A stretch of DNA of 64,000 nt from JAPOUP01 sp965199865. Its GTDB lineage: Bacteria; Pseudomonadota; Alphaproteobacteria; Rhodobacterales; Rhodobacteraceae. A program made the translations under genes and the position numbers. The notes under the pieces were generated by a model. It saw only the letters and a program-made list of their open reading frames with translations, was not told where the DNA came from and made no database searches. Where the stretch lies: positions 1-64,000 of the forward strand of contig CBDATU010000005.1 of the NCBI GenBank assembly GCA_965199865.1, read 5' to 3'. Shown piece by piece: positions 1 through 10,265 of this stretch. How positions within the stretch are numbered: position 1 is the first letter of the stretch; each line of letters starts with the position of its first letter.

Positions 1-1
1 A

Positions 2-316
2 GGGGTGATCGATCGACTGGTAATCCATCCTGCGAATATGAGGCGCAATCTTGACAGGCTTGGGGGGCTTGTGAACTCGCAGCGGGTGTTGCTGGCTCTG
101 ACACGGAAGGGCGTCTCCCGTGAAGAGGCGTATGGCATCGTGCAGCGCAACGCCATGAAGGTCTGGGAGGAGGGGAGTGAATTCAAGGCAGAGCTAAAGT
201 CCGATCCGCAGGTGAAGGCGGCTCTGAGTGATGCGGAGATCGAGGAGCAGTTCGATATTGATTATCATCTTAAGCACATCAATACGATTTTTTCACGCGT
301 ATTTGGAGAAAACTAG
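2..316 (+). CDS. purB: Adenylosuccinate lyase, C-terminal part (cut by window edge)
   Basis: About 104 C-terminal residues of adenylosuccinate lyase, which releases fumarate from SAICAR and from adenylosuccinate in purine synthesis. The frame is open from the first bases of the window, so the gene begins upstream. The stretch IHPANMRRNLDRLGGLVNSQ followed by LLALTRKGVSREEAYGIVQR is the typical C-terminal helical bundle of bacterial PurB, and the TAG stop is where the family normally ends. No terminator is visible in the roughly 270 bases that follow. The GTG at position 5 is an internal valine codon, not a start. The family call is by recognition of conserved text. Confidence 0.9.
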   Translation, partial: GVIDRLVIHPANMRRNLDRLGGLVNSQRVLLALTRKGVSREEAYGIVQRNAMKVWEEGSEFKAELKSDPQVKAALSDAEIEEQFDIDYHLKHINTIFSRVFGEN

Positions 317-586
317 GAGGATTATTTTCGCTGTGCCCCCCAGTCGTTCCGATGGTCGCGTTTTGGGCGGAACTCATCTACGACCTCCGAACCTGGGGCA
401 TCCTCACGTGGAGTGGCGGTCCTGGTCGGCCTGTGAAGCGTGAATACCTATGCGATGGGACCTATGGGTGACCCCGCACTTAATTTCCAAAGTTATTGAT
501 TTCATCGGACGGTTCCATTTTAGGGACCGGCACCCGCCTTCCGCCTGTGGCGTGAATGGTGGAGAGTGGGTCGCACGTCCACAGAC

Positions 587-1936
587 TCATGAAGTGTCGC
601 CGCCCATCAATTCGGCATCGAATGGGTAGGTGGTAAGGTTTTCGTAACCATCATCGGTTACCAGCACCTGATCCTCCAGCTTGATTGAGAAATCACCACC
701 TTCCTCACCAACGAGAGCCTCGACACAGAGCACCATGCCCGGTTCGATCTGGTAATCGAACGCACCACCAACCGCACGATCCGGATAGCTGACGAGCGGC
801 CATTCATCGCATAGTCCAACGCCGTGCATCATGCATCCGTATTTGAGTTTCTGGAACCTGTCGTCGAGTCTATGCCCGCGCCTGACCAGCTCCGGAATCG
901 TGATGCCTGGTCTCAATAACTCCATATTTGTCATGATATGCTCATGTGCGTGCCGCATGGCATAGATCATAGCGTTTGTCGGCTTCCGGTCGCCGATCCA
1001 CCACGTACGGCTGATGTCTACGCAGATCCCGTACGCCCCGACCAAATCGGTGTCGAAGGCCAGAATCTCGTTGTTCTGCAGTTTTCTGGGACCGCATTCC
1101 TGGAACCAGGGATTGGTACGGGGACCGCTGGCCAACAGTCGGGTCTCGATCCATTCCCCACCCCGTCTGATGTTCTCCGCATGCAGTATGGCCCAGACTT
1201 CATCTTCTGAGACCGCCCCCCTGGGTCCAAACTCCCTCGCGTAATCCTCCATAGCCCTAACTGAGGATTCGCACGCATGTGCCGCGCAGCGCATCGCCCT
1301 GATTTCATCCGGTCCCTTGATGGCTCTCGCCTTTTCCGTCAGTTCCTCGCCTTCCATGAGTTCCAGGCCACGCGCCTCCAAAGCCCTTGATCCTTGTAGC
1401 ATTATCTTGTCGACGCCGATGCGGGTGTTTCCACCACCATGTTCACGCACCAGTTCGAGCACTTCACCCGACCAGGCCTTGGCTGCTTCGTCCGACCTGT
1501 CACCGCGGCTGAAATAGAATAAATCCGCGCCCGTTCGCTGCTCACGCACCAGTGGATTGAACCTGGACAGGAAGATGGCGCTTTTATATTCCCACAGGAC
1601 CATATAGCCGTCTGCGCAGATCATGAGCCCACGGAACGGATTGTGGGTGTTCCATAGCTGCATGTTTGTGGAATCGGTAGCGTAGCGGATGTTCAGTGGA
1701 TCGAAGACGATCAGGGCTCCCCAGTCCCGGGCGATGAGACCGTCCACGAGACGTTGCCAGCGATATTCACGCATACGTTCGAGATTTGGAAGTTCGAGAC
1801 CGGCCGCTGCCCATTCGTCGAATGCAATCTGGGTTGGCCCGATCTCCATCCGGTCACCGTCATTCGATGTTCCGTCCCCGAGAGTGGCTCCTCGCGACGG
1901 GTCGATCTTGCGGCTGTCTCTTTGATACTGATCCAT
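587..1936 (-). CDS. dddP: DMSP lyase DddP (M24 peptidase fold)
   Basis: 449-residue protein of the creatinase/M24 peptidase fold that cleaves dimethylsulfoniopropionate to dimethyl sulfide and acrylate in the cytoplasm. The metal ligands known for DddP fall at the family numbering: Asp295, Asp297, Asp307, His371, Glu406 and Glu421, with the catalytic Tyr366 and Asp377. Full length and uninterrupted from the N-terminal KIDPSRGATLGD motif to the C-terminal ENLTTYPFDAELMG. A GGAAGG ribosome binding site lies 6 bases before the ATG. It is transcribed away from the N-demethylase-like gene at 2232, with about 295 bases between them. A plain Xaa-Pro aminopeptidase is unlikely given the match across the whole length. 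This is the strongest marker for a marine roseobacter-type organism in the window. Confidence 0.93.
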   Translation of the reverse strand: MDQYQRDSRKIDPSRGATLGDGTSNDGDRMEIGPTQIAFDEWAAAGLELPNLERMREYRWQRLVDGLIARDWGALIVFDPLNIRYATDSTNMQLWNTHNPFRGLMICADGYMVLWEYKSAIFLSRFNPLVREQRTGADLFYFSRGDRSDEAAKAWSGEVLELVREHGGGNTRIGVDKIMLQGSRALEARGLELMEGEELTEKARAIKGPDEIRAMRCAAHACESSVRAMEDYAREFGPRGAVSEDEVWAILHAENIRRGGEWIETRLLASGPRTNPWFQECGPRKLQNNEILAFDTDLVGAYGICVDISRTWWIGDRKPTNAMIYAMRHAHEHIMTNMELLRPGITIPELVRRGHRLDDRFQKLKYGCMMHGVGLCDEWPLVSYPDRAVGGAFDYQIEPGMVLCVEALVGEEGGDFSIKLEDQVLVTDDGYENLTTYPFDAELMGGDTS

Positions 1937-2231
1937 TGTGGCCTTCCGGCTGAGATTGCGGCGATGCTATTTTCCGGAAGGAAGGCCATCATGTCAGAAT
2001 GCGACGGAATGCAGGACCGGATACGGCGGAGAGAGACCAAATGGGAATCCGGGAGGATGGTTCTGGGTATCGTTGTGCGGTTCGAAGTCGTTGACGGGAC
2101 GGGCGATTCGTGAAAGTGCAGGGCATCGGCTGTCGGCGACTGGCGAGTATGCGGCAAGGACTGAGCGAAGGATGGGAATGCGGGAAGAGAGTGCGATTCC
2201 TGCCGTGTTTCGCGCCTGTTGAGGCTGTCTG

Positions 2232-3047
2232 ATGTCCGCAGAGTTTCAGGCAGCCCCGATCCTGCAGCCATGTGTCGTGGATCCACCCTGGGCACTGCCT
2301 GGCGGTGCGCGTCTTCCTGGAACCAGTCCCATCGCCACCAACGGCTGGATTCTGGTGGATGACGCCTTTGCTCCCCAGATGGATCTGCGTGACCGGCTGA
2401 TTTCCGGAATCCCTGACGCCGTTCAGGCCCTGAAGCCTGAAGCGCTGGACGCTGCACAGGAATTGCTGAGCATGGCCATTGCAATCATTCGTGAGAGGGA
2501 TGACTACCTCATTACGGATGGAAAAATCGTTCGGCCTGACGGAGTCGCGGTTCCGCTCGATATCTCGGTTCCTCTCAGGACGCTGGGCCGTCTGGTGCAG
2601 GAGGATTTCTGCCTGCTGCAGAATGATGGCATTGAGCACATAATGACGGGTGCGATCCTCTGTTTCCCGGCCAGTTGGCAGCTTGCGGAGAAACTGGGTC
2701 GGCGGCTCACCGGAATTCATGATCCAGTGCGTGTCTACGACGGCAACATCGCCCGCCGTGTGCAGCGGCTGTTCAATGCAATCCGTCCGGGGAAACCCCT
2801 GATGCGTTCGAACTGTCTGCTCTATTCCGATGCCGCACTATTTCAGCCGCGCAGTGAGAATGCCCGACGCCAGAAACCTGGGTCCACAGCCAAATATGTA
2901 CGATTCGAACGACAGTGCCTGGTTCGATTGCCCGAAACGGGTGCCGTCGCATTCTCGATCCACACTACCGTGGTTGAACGTGAGGGGCTTTCATGTTCGG
3001 AACAGCGGGCGCTTGCGGGCCATCTCGATCCGGTCGGGCCGAAGTGA
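2232..3047 (+). CDS. Heme-dependent oxidative N-demethylase family protein (DUF3445)
   Basis: 271-residue member of the DUF3445 family, which includes the heme-binding subunit of dimethylamine monooxygenase and the heme-dependent oxidative N-demethylases. Recognisable blocks are LPGTSPIATNGWILVDDAF near residue 30, the signature GRLVQEDFCLLQ near residue 118, TGAILCFPASWQLAEKLGR near residue 138, RVQRLFNAIRPGKP near residue 176, and a C-terminal TGAVAFSIHTTV block. Roseobacters often carry a solitary copy away from the reductase subunits, as here, so the substrate cannot be read from context. Divergent from dddP, and could share its control region. Length is normal and no disruption is seen. 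Confidence 0.8.
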   Translation: MSAEFQAAPILQPCVVDPPWALPGGARLPGTSPIATNGWILVDDAFAPQMDLRDRLISGIPDAVQALKPEALDAAQELLSMAIAIIRERDDYLITDGKIVRPDGVAVPLDISVPLRTLGRLVQEDFCLLQNDGIEHIMTGAILCFPASWQLAEKLGRRLTGIHDPVRVYDGNIARRVQRLFNAIRPGKPLMRSNCLLYSDAALFQPRSENARRQKPGSTAKYVRFERQCLVRLPETGAVAFSIHTTVVEREGLSCSEQRALAGHLDPVGPK

Positions 3048-4880
3048 GTTCAATATAGTTCGCTCTCTGCGACATTCTGGCCGGTTTCGCCAGGACTGAT
3101 CCTGTCCGGCGGCTGTGCGGTGCTTCCCGTCATCAATTCCCACTACATTGCTTCAGCGGGTCAACTCATTCCCGCAGAAATGTCCTGCCGCTGCCGCGGA
3201 GCAGGTTCGATTCCGCTCGGAAATTCGATCCATGATTTCGCCAGGAACGACATTCCGCGCAATGTCATGTCCAGTCTGCATTCAGGAAGCATCCGTCGAT
3301 GCCGGCAGGTACGGCTTCGTTTGCGGTTCTGTGTAGTGAGGTGCTGGATCCGACGGGTTCCCGCGGCACTTCGTTGAGCGATTATCTCAAGATGGGCCTC
3401 GCGGTCCATTTCCCCATGTTCCCTTATCAGCACAAGTTCGATCAGAAGGTGCGTTTGAATGAGGGACCAGCGATCATCCGTGTTCTGCAGGGCTCCTGAA
3501 CTGGGACTTTGTTCCTTTAGCTGAGCGATTCGGCGGAACCTGGCATTCAAAGTGTTCTGAATCCGATGTAGGGAAAGCCATTCCTTGGAAGGGGATCCCT
3601 CATAAGCTGTATGACCCATCCGGCGACCATCGTGCAGATGATCTGACGGACGCCGGTCGAGCCTCGATGAGCAAATGCTGCCAAAACAGGGCAGGATCGC
3701 CATACAGAGTCAACCTGCCGTCTTTGTTCGACGCGGTCCAGCGAACTTCGCCCATCGTCTGTCAAAGACGTGTGCTGTCTCTGAATGTCCATCTCTCCGC
3801 AAGGTCCAGAGCCACTTCTATCGGTAGCGGTGCAGCGGGATTCCGGAGAGTGTTCTGAATTGACTTCAGGACTCTGGTGGCTGTGCATGGGATGCCTTTC
3901 GGAGCCGACCGTCACCGCAATCGACAGACAGTAGGAATAGTCGACGGAGTGCCGCTGCCTTGAACGTCAGAGCGCCATCCAGGATGAGACAGGTGATTAA
4001 CGATTTCCGTTTGGGCCAGACGGGGGTGCGACTGTTGTCCCGATCGACCCTTATCCTGCGTTACTCCTGCTGACCATGTCCCTGCTGACGGCCTGTCAAC
4101 GTTTGCCGCACACATTGATTCGAACCCATGTCCGTTTATTCGGGTTCTGGCTGCCGGCCCTTCGGTGGTGACCCGGAACTGCGGTGCATAATGGATTGGG
4201 ACAGGAAAGGCATTGCAGGGTCGGGCGCTGCGGCTTGGAGTGAGAGCAGGGGCTGGATAGCGGTGTGTATCACTTCGATATTCCGAATCCGGAGCGCGTA
4301 TTGGCTTGTGGTAGCTTCCGCACGCGGATGGTCTGCACCGAGCTGGGGATTTGAGGACTTCGCATTTCGTGCGTGCATTTCATGTTTCGTGAAGGATTTC
4401 TCCCGTTTCGTTAGACTCCGGTTGTCCAACAACCCACGGTAACGCAACTAAAAAGACTGGCCGTCATGGGTATTCCGTCTGAAACGATGCCTTCGTGAAT
4501 CTCAACTGCGGAAGTTTGGGTGCGCTGAGCCATGGTAGACTAGGGCCGTCATCTATTCCACCCGAACACAGGAGTGGAATGTCGTCAAGACACTTTCACA
4601 TCCCGACCCGATTCAGCTGATCCAGCGCCTCCGCCTACGAAATCTCCCGCAACTCCAAGTTCAATCAAACCAGTATAGGGTGCTGCTGGGCGCACAGCAA
4701 AATCAGCCCCAGGCAGATATTATCTTGGAATTGCACTATTGTTCCCAAAGCTGCCGGTTCGAAACACGCCACTTCCACCCCGACGCGTAATACCGGCCCG
4801 GATCGGGATACCTGAGACATCGCAGCTCCCAGTATATAAATCGCTGAATTTACTCCAGTCCGCGGATTGCACGTCTTCCG
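3048..4880. other. 1.8 kb spacer, no recognisable gene
   Basis: I find no product I can recognise on either strand. The longest open frame (minus strand, about 3161-3703) has no family-like motif and a random composition. A 7-base inverted repeat with a 12-base loop lies at 4555-4580. Probably fully decayed gene sequence. Confidence 0.5.
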
Positions 4881-6456
4881 TCAGGCAGGCTTGGCCCTGA
4901 TCTGCAGGAGGTTGCGCGTCTCGCGCCCGCAGACGACGGCAAGGAGATGGACGGGCAGTCCGTCGGCGCGGTATCTCTCCGCGTAGCCCCGTTCCCGCAT
5001 CTGACGCATCGCCGCGTCCAGCGCCGCCTCCGCGCCGCTCTCCCCCTCCACAACCTTGAACTCCAGCACGAAGACCCGTCCGCCCGAGTGCACCGCCATA
5101 TCCGCCTGTCCGCGGGCGGAGGCTTTCTCCACCCGGAGGTCCGTGCCTAGGCAGCGCAGGCACATGTACAGCAGGCCCGCGTACCACGCCTCGCAGCGGA
5201 CGAGGTCACCTCTCGCGTGCCACTGGTACGGGATCCCGGCGAGATAGGGACGCAGCCGTTCCACGAAGCCGTCGAAATCGCTCGCCCTGAGAAGTGCAAG
5301 AAGCACGCGCCCGTCGTCCGGAGATTTCCCGCCCGATCCGTCCAGGCGGGCGAGCAAACCGTCGTTCAGGCTGGTGCGCACCTCGAGGTTGGGATAGTCC
5401 AGCCTGTATTGGGTCCGGATCCCTTCGCTCATCTCCTCCGCGGTCGAGAGGTATCCGGTCTGGAACAGCAGCGCCTCGGTGCCAATGTCGCCGACATCGA
5501 ATTTCGAGAGGAGCGGCGTGTCTGTCACCCGGTTCTCCAGCTCCATCGGGCTGACGGACCTCTCGATCAGGGACTCGAACAGGAAGTTCGGCGAGCCGGT
5601 CCCATACCACCAGGGTCGGAACTCGCGCTTTCGAAACAGAAGCAGCACGTCGTAAGGGTTGTAGACCCTCTCGTCACCGCGCCAGCCGTAGCCGTTGTAC
5701 CAGGTCCGTATTCCATCCCGGTTGAGTCCCTCCAGCTCTGGAGTGAAGACCGTGTCGATGTCGGCGTCGGTGTAGCCGCATACGGTTGCGTAGCTTGGGT
5801 CGAGGCTGATGTCCTCGAGGATGTTGAGGCCGGAGAACAGGCTGACCCTGGAGAACATGCTGACGCCGGTTACGAAGGTGAAGCGGATGTGCTCGGCGCA
5901 GCCCTTGATGATCCCGTAGCAGCCGCTGAGATAGTCCCGGTTAGCGGTCGCGAGGTTCGGTCTGTGGAGGGCGTCGAGGATCGGCTTGTCGTATTCGTCC
6001 ACAAGGACGACGACCTCGCGGCCGCTGGCGCGGTGAAGCCGGCTCAGAACGCTGCGGAGGCGCCTCGCTCCGGTGTCGGGGCGGGGTCGGGATCAAGGCC
6101 CTGCCAGCGCTCCGCTTCCACCAGCTGCCCGATGATGTCTCCCTCGATCTCGGCCGGGCCATCATACTTGCCGGCGAAGCTGAGCCGTTGGACGGGATGT
6201 CTGACGGACCAGTCCTAGCCTCCGTGGATATCGAGGCTCTGGAACAGTACCTCGCGTCCCTCGAACAGGGAACCGATCGTGTCGAGCAGCAGGCTCTTGC
6301 CGAACCGGCGCGGCCGGGAGAGGAAATAGTGGCGCCCTCTTCGACCATCCGTCGCACGAGGGGGGGCTTGTCGACATAATAGCAACCGGTCTCGCGGACG
6401 GCGCGCAGATTCTGGATCCCGATCGGAAGCTGAAGGCGTTTCATCGGTCTCTCCAC
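4881..6456 (-). pseudogene. AAA-ATPase-like / PD-(D/E)XK nuclease family protein, frame-broken
   Basis: Remnant of the large family that joins an N-terminal AAA-ATPase-like domain (PF09820 type) to a C-terminal PD-(D/E)XK nuclease domain. The N-terminus (LPIGIQNLRAVRETGCYYVDK) is in one frame to about 6331. The P-loop segment (SRPRRFGKSLLLDTI) continues in a second frame and meets a TAG stop at 6215-6217. A second frameshift near 6055 leads into the last 373 residues, which carry Walker B (VVVLVDEYDKP), the YNGYGW block and the C-terminal nuclease core (VFVLEFKV). At least two frameshifts and one nonsense codon make it nonfunctional as one protein. The 3' part is still a long clean frame, so the damage may be recent. 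The real start is probably the Met at 6444. Confidence 0.85.
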
Positions 6457-6636
6457 CGGCCGGCAGAACTTCGGGCCTCGCCATGGCGAGACTGTCTAGC
6501 AAAACAATGGTCGGACGCCAAGGAATATCCCGATGCCCGTTCCTGTCAGAGTGAGTTCCGCGAGCTGCCCCAACGGGAGGATTTGACCGGTCACCGTGAC
6601 AGTTTGCCCCGCTCGCCAGACTGGCGGCAGGGTTGG

Positions 6637-6921
6637 TTAAGTGAGGATTAGCATATTCAGACGCATTCCTTCGATCACCTGGACCGGGTCCGTATGAACG
6701 CTCACGACAGACGCGAAGGGAACCACGGACAGCGGCTCCGGCCGCCAGCGGCCGGAAAGCTCGACGCTTCCATCGTCCTTGACGCTCACCGTCGCGACCA
6801 ATACCGCATTGTCGAGATCTTCCAGTGTCAGTCGTCGCTCCCTGGAGACGTTCCGACCGTATTGATGGTAAACGCTCCCTTTCACGGCCACCGGACCCGG
6901 ATGGCTACGTCGCGGATACAA
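6637..6921 (-). CDS. Hypothetical protein, possible gene remnant
   Basis: A 94-residue open frame with protein-like composition in its C-terminal two thirds: RRLTLEDLDNAVLVATVSVK, then GRWRPEPLSVVPFASVVSVH. The alternating beta pattern suggests a small beta domain. I do not recognise a family, and there is no convincing ribosome binding site. It may be the surviving piece of a longer protein, since nothing around it is readable. Confidence 0.25.
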   Translation of the reverse strand: MYPRRSHPGPVAVKGSVYHQYGRNVSRERRLTLEDLDNAVLVATVSVKDDGSVELSGRWRPEPLSVVPFASVVSVHTDPVQVIEGMRLNMLILT

Positions 6922-7660
6922 ATTATAAAGTATCCGGTATTCTCTGACCGGAGCTTCGGTGAACTCCCATACCGAAGCAGGCCGCCTGCCACCTCGTCAG
7001 GTCAGGGAACCGGTTCACCTCCCGCAGGGCCAGGCCACCGGCGTCGGACGGCATCCCGCCGCCTCCGGAACGGGCGGTGCCGTTACGTCGGCCCGGGCCT
7101 TTGAAGTTGATGTCCGGCGTGCTACAAGGTGACTGCATGGAGTCAGATTTATTCTCATATGCAAGATATTGTTAAATACCATATATATCACGGATTCTAG
7201 ATTCATACAATATTATCTGGCAAGATATCCGGGCTATCGCCGCACGGAGATACCGAGCCGTTCCCGTGTGGCCGGAATGCCATGTCCAGCCCCGCTTCCC
7301 GCTGCCCTTTGCCCGCACCTCACAACCCGTTCGGACTGCAGTGGGGTGTCATGCACAGTCATGTGCCCCATAACCGGTTCCGTCCGGATTTCCACCAGTC
7401 ACCGAGGCGGTCCCCGCCGGTTTAGGGAATCCCTACCCTGGGAATGGCAAGGGCTCGCGGAGACGGTTACGGACGGATTCCGGATTCTCTCCCGTCACCG
7501 GTAACAGCCGCTTCGGTAACGGAAGTATACCCTCGCAGAATGGTTGCCAGCAGAACCTCAGTCGAGTCGCATACAACCCCACTTCCACCTGTGGATTGCG
7601 TCCGCATCGCAACTGTCGCCTTCCCAGTGCCCATCGGCCAACCGGAATCCAGTGCCCTGA
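6922..7660. other. Spacer with a short AT-rich island
   Basis: No recognisable gene. Bases about 7136-7225 are strikingly AT-rich against GC-rich surroundings and hold two similar words, GCAAGATATT and GCAAGATATC, about 60 bases apart. No adjacent gene is oriented to use it as a promoter. The rest shows nothing I can interpret. Confidence 0.4.
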
Positions 7661-9082
7661 TCAAGTCCGTGCGTACATGTCCTCGTAACGGATGATGTCA
7701 TCCTCGCCCAGGTAGCTGCCGGTCTGGATCTCGATCAGGACGAGCGGAACCTTACCGGGATTCTCCAGCCGGTGGACCGCCCCAAGGGGTATGTAGACGG
7801 ACTCGTTCTCCGTGACGAGCCTGACCCCGTCGTCCACCGTGACCCTCGCGGTGCCCCGCACCACGATCCAGTGCTCGGACCGGTGATGGTGCGACTGGAG
7901 GGATAGCGCGGCGCCCGGATGGACATGGATGCGCTTGACCTGGAAGCGGCCGCCGGTCACCAGGCTCTCGAACCAGCCCCAGGGCCTGTGGCTTTTCGGG
8001 AACTCCCCGGCCTGCCTGGCGCCCTTCGCCTCCAGCGCCGCGACCGCCCTCCGGACATCCTGGGACCGGCCCGCACCGGCCACCAGCACCGCGTCCGGCA
8101 TCGCGACGGCGATGACGCCCTCGAGCCCGATGCCGACGATCTCCAGTCCGCCGTCCTCGGAGCGCAGCATGCTGTCCCTGCAGTCGATCGCGGTCGCGTT
8201 TCCGTATCTCACCACCCCATCGGCATCCGGACCCATCCCGCGCCAGACGGAATCCCAGCCGCCCAGATCCGACCAGCCACCGGCATAGGGGACGACCGAC
8301 AGGTTTCCGGCGCGCTCCATCACCGCCCGGTCGAACGAGATGTCCCCGACCCCGGCCCATCCGTCCGGATCCAGCCGCAGGAATCCAAGGTCCCGCTCAC
8401 CCCCGTCCACCGCGGCCCGGACCGGCCCGACCAGGTCGGGGCAGTGCCGGCGGAAGGCCCCGATCACCGTCCGGGCCGAGAACAGGAAGATGCCGGAATT
8501 CCACAGGAACCCGCCCGAGGCGGACATCCTCTCCGCCGCCTCCCGGTCCGGCTTCTCGATGAACCGCCTGAGCGGGAGCGGCCGCGGGGACAGGTCGCCC
8601 GGGTCACCGTCCGGCTCGAGATAGCCATAGCCGGTCTCGGCCCGGTCGGGCCTGATGCCAAAGGTTACCAGGTTACCTTCACCGGCCGCCCCGACGCCTG
8701 CGGCGACGGCCTCCAGGAAGGCCCGCGTGTCCTGAATGACATGATCTGTAGGCGCCACCAGCATCAACCCGTCCGGGTCCGTCCTCTCCAGCCATAGTGC
8801 GGACGCCAGCACGGCTGGCGCGGTGTTCCTTCCCCCGGGCTCGATGATGACCGCTCCGGGCGTGATGCCGACGGCGGACAGCTGCTCGGTGACGATGAAA
8901 CGGAAATCGTCCCCCGTCAGCACCAGGGGGGCGTGAAAGCCGGGGCCGGCCAGCCGTTCGGCCGAGGCCTGGAACAGCGTCCTTTCGCCGGTCAGCCGCG
9001 CGAACTGCTTGGGGTAGCTCTTTCTGGACAGCGGCCAGAGCCGGGTTCCGCTGCCATCACAGAGTAGAACCGGGGTAATCAT
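7661..9082 (-). CDS. manC: Mannose-1-phosphate guanylyltransferase / mannose-6-phosphate isomerase
   Basis: 474-residue bifunctional type II enzyme that makes GDP-mannose for surface polysaccharide. The N-terminal nucleotidyltransferase domain has SGTRLWPLSRKSYPKQF and RFIEKPDREAAERM. The C-terminal cupin (phosphomannose isomerase) domain has the metal-site text SLQSHHHRSEHWIVVRGTA and ends with GEDDIIRYEDMY. I start it at the Met of MITPVLLC (9082), not at an upstream start, because family members begin there. One oddity: the first glycine of the GGSGTR nucleotide-binding loop is Asp at residue 9 (LLCDGSGTR). Nearby sequence holds a broken membrane glycosyltransferase-like gene, so this may be the last intact gene of a former polysaccharide locus. 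Confidence 0.9.
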   Translation of the reverse strand: MITPVLLCDGSGTRLWPLSRKSYPKQFARLTGERTLFQASAERLAGPGFHAPLVLTGDDFRFIVTEQLSAVGITPGAVIIEPGGRNTAPAVLASALWLERTDPDGLMLVAPTDHVIQDTRAFLEAVAAGVGAAGEGNLVTFGIRPDRAETGYGYLEPDGDPGDLSPRPLPLRRFIEKPDREAAERMSASGGFLWNSGIFLFSARTVIGAFRRHCPDLVGPVRAAVDGGERDLGFLRLDPDGWAGVGDISFDRAVMERAGNLSVVPYAGGWSDLGGWDSVWRGMGPDADGVVRYGNATAIDCRDSMLRSEDGGLEIVGIGLEGVIAVAMPDAVLVAGAGRSQDVRRAVAALEAKGARQAGEFPKSHRPWGWFESLVTGGRFQVKRIHVHPGAALSLQSHHHRSEHWIVVRGTARVTVDDGVRLVTENESVYIPLGAVHRLENPGKVPLVLIEIQTGSYLGEDDIIRYEDMYART

Positions 9083-10265
9083 TCTGGGCTCACTACCAAA
9101 TTGCCCGGTAGGGGTTACGGGTGGGTATCTGAAAACCACCCGTGAAAGCTCCAGGTATCCCGTCCCAATCCCGGGATGGTTTCTTGTTGGGAATGGTGTG
9201 GGTCGCCTGGGCGAACCGGTGGAAGTTCAGATGGGGATGGTTGAGTGCTGTATTGTTTCCTCCCCGCTTCACACCAAGACGGTCGCCGCCACCTAGCCAA
9301 TTCGCAGCAACCTGTGCCGCCGCAGTTGGAATCACACTGCTGAAGGTGTTGCGCTTTGGAGTAGAACGGAGGCTTTGATACATTCCGCAACGCGATATGG
9401 AAATTCCCGCGGCGATGGCATGCATTTCCGGGATGGATAGGGAGACCTCCCATCTGTCTGGACATGCCGGTTCGGATCCGTCCAGCAGTCCCAGATCCAT
9501 TCCTGCACCGGCTCTCTCGCCTCCGACCAGAGTGAACCTTATCCTCTCAGGGTCGGGTGAGGTGTGCGGAGTTGGCCGGTGATGATCCGTCGCTGACCTG
9601 ACTGTTGGCCCTGCCGGACGGATGGGGCTTCCATGCGTGGGCTGGGTCCGGCAAACGGGCTGCGCCGCACCGGCGAAACCGCTGTTCCGTCCGCAAACAT
9701 CTCGCGCATCAGTTGCCCACATTGCCATACGAAGTTTCCCAAGTATACCCGCTAGGCTACCCGCAGTGAAAGGCGACCTTGGATTGTCATGCCCGAATTC
9801 CAGCAAATGCATCGGTCTGCCGACACCCGCATCGAAACCTCTGGCGCACTGCCGAAAGGGACCTTGCCTGAGTCGTCTGCTGAGCTGTCGTGGAACGCGT
9901 CCTTGAGCGTGGCTTCTTGGTTCCTGTTCAGCATTCCTCTTTGAGTGCCTCGGAAACTCTGCCGCATTGCCGCCACCGCGCGGGAAACGGAGTTCGCACG
10001 GTGCGCCATAGACGCTGCCGCCGTGCGCTTGGGAAGGAAGCGTGGAAGCTCTCACCGAAGGCCACCGTCAGAATAGAGTGCCCGTCTGCGCATTTCCGCA
10101 CGAATTCCTGCCCGCTCGTACTGTTGGGGTGAGGCATGCACCGGCAGGCGAATCATGTCAATGGAAAGCGGGCGAATTCGCAACTTCGAGCATGAGCTGC
10201 AACCCACTTTAGAGCCACTTCCGTTCGGCCGCATGATCAATCTGCATGGCTGGGTGGCTCCACGT
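9083..10265. other. 1.2 kb spacer, no recognisable gene
   Basis: Upstream of manC. Open frames on both strands here have no family-like text and overlap one another. I see no repeat, RNA gene or clear promoter. Confidence 0.45.

Noticed and set aside
1711..2484. 257-codon minus-strand frame between dddP and the N-demethylase gene
   Set aside because: It overlaps both real genes and has low-complexity, arginine- and serine-rich text without any family pattern.
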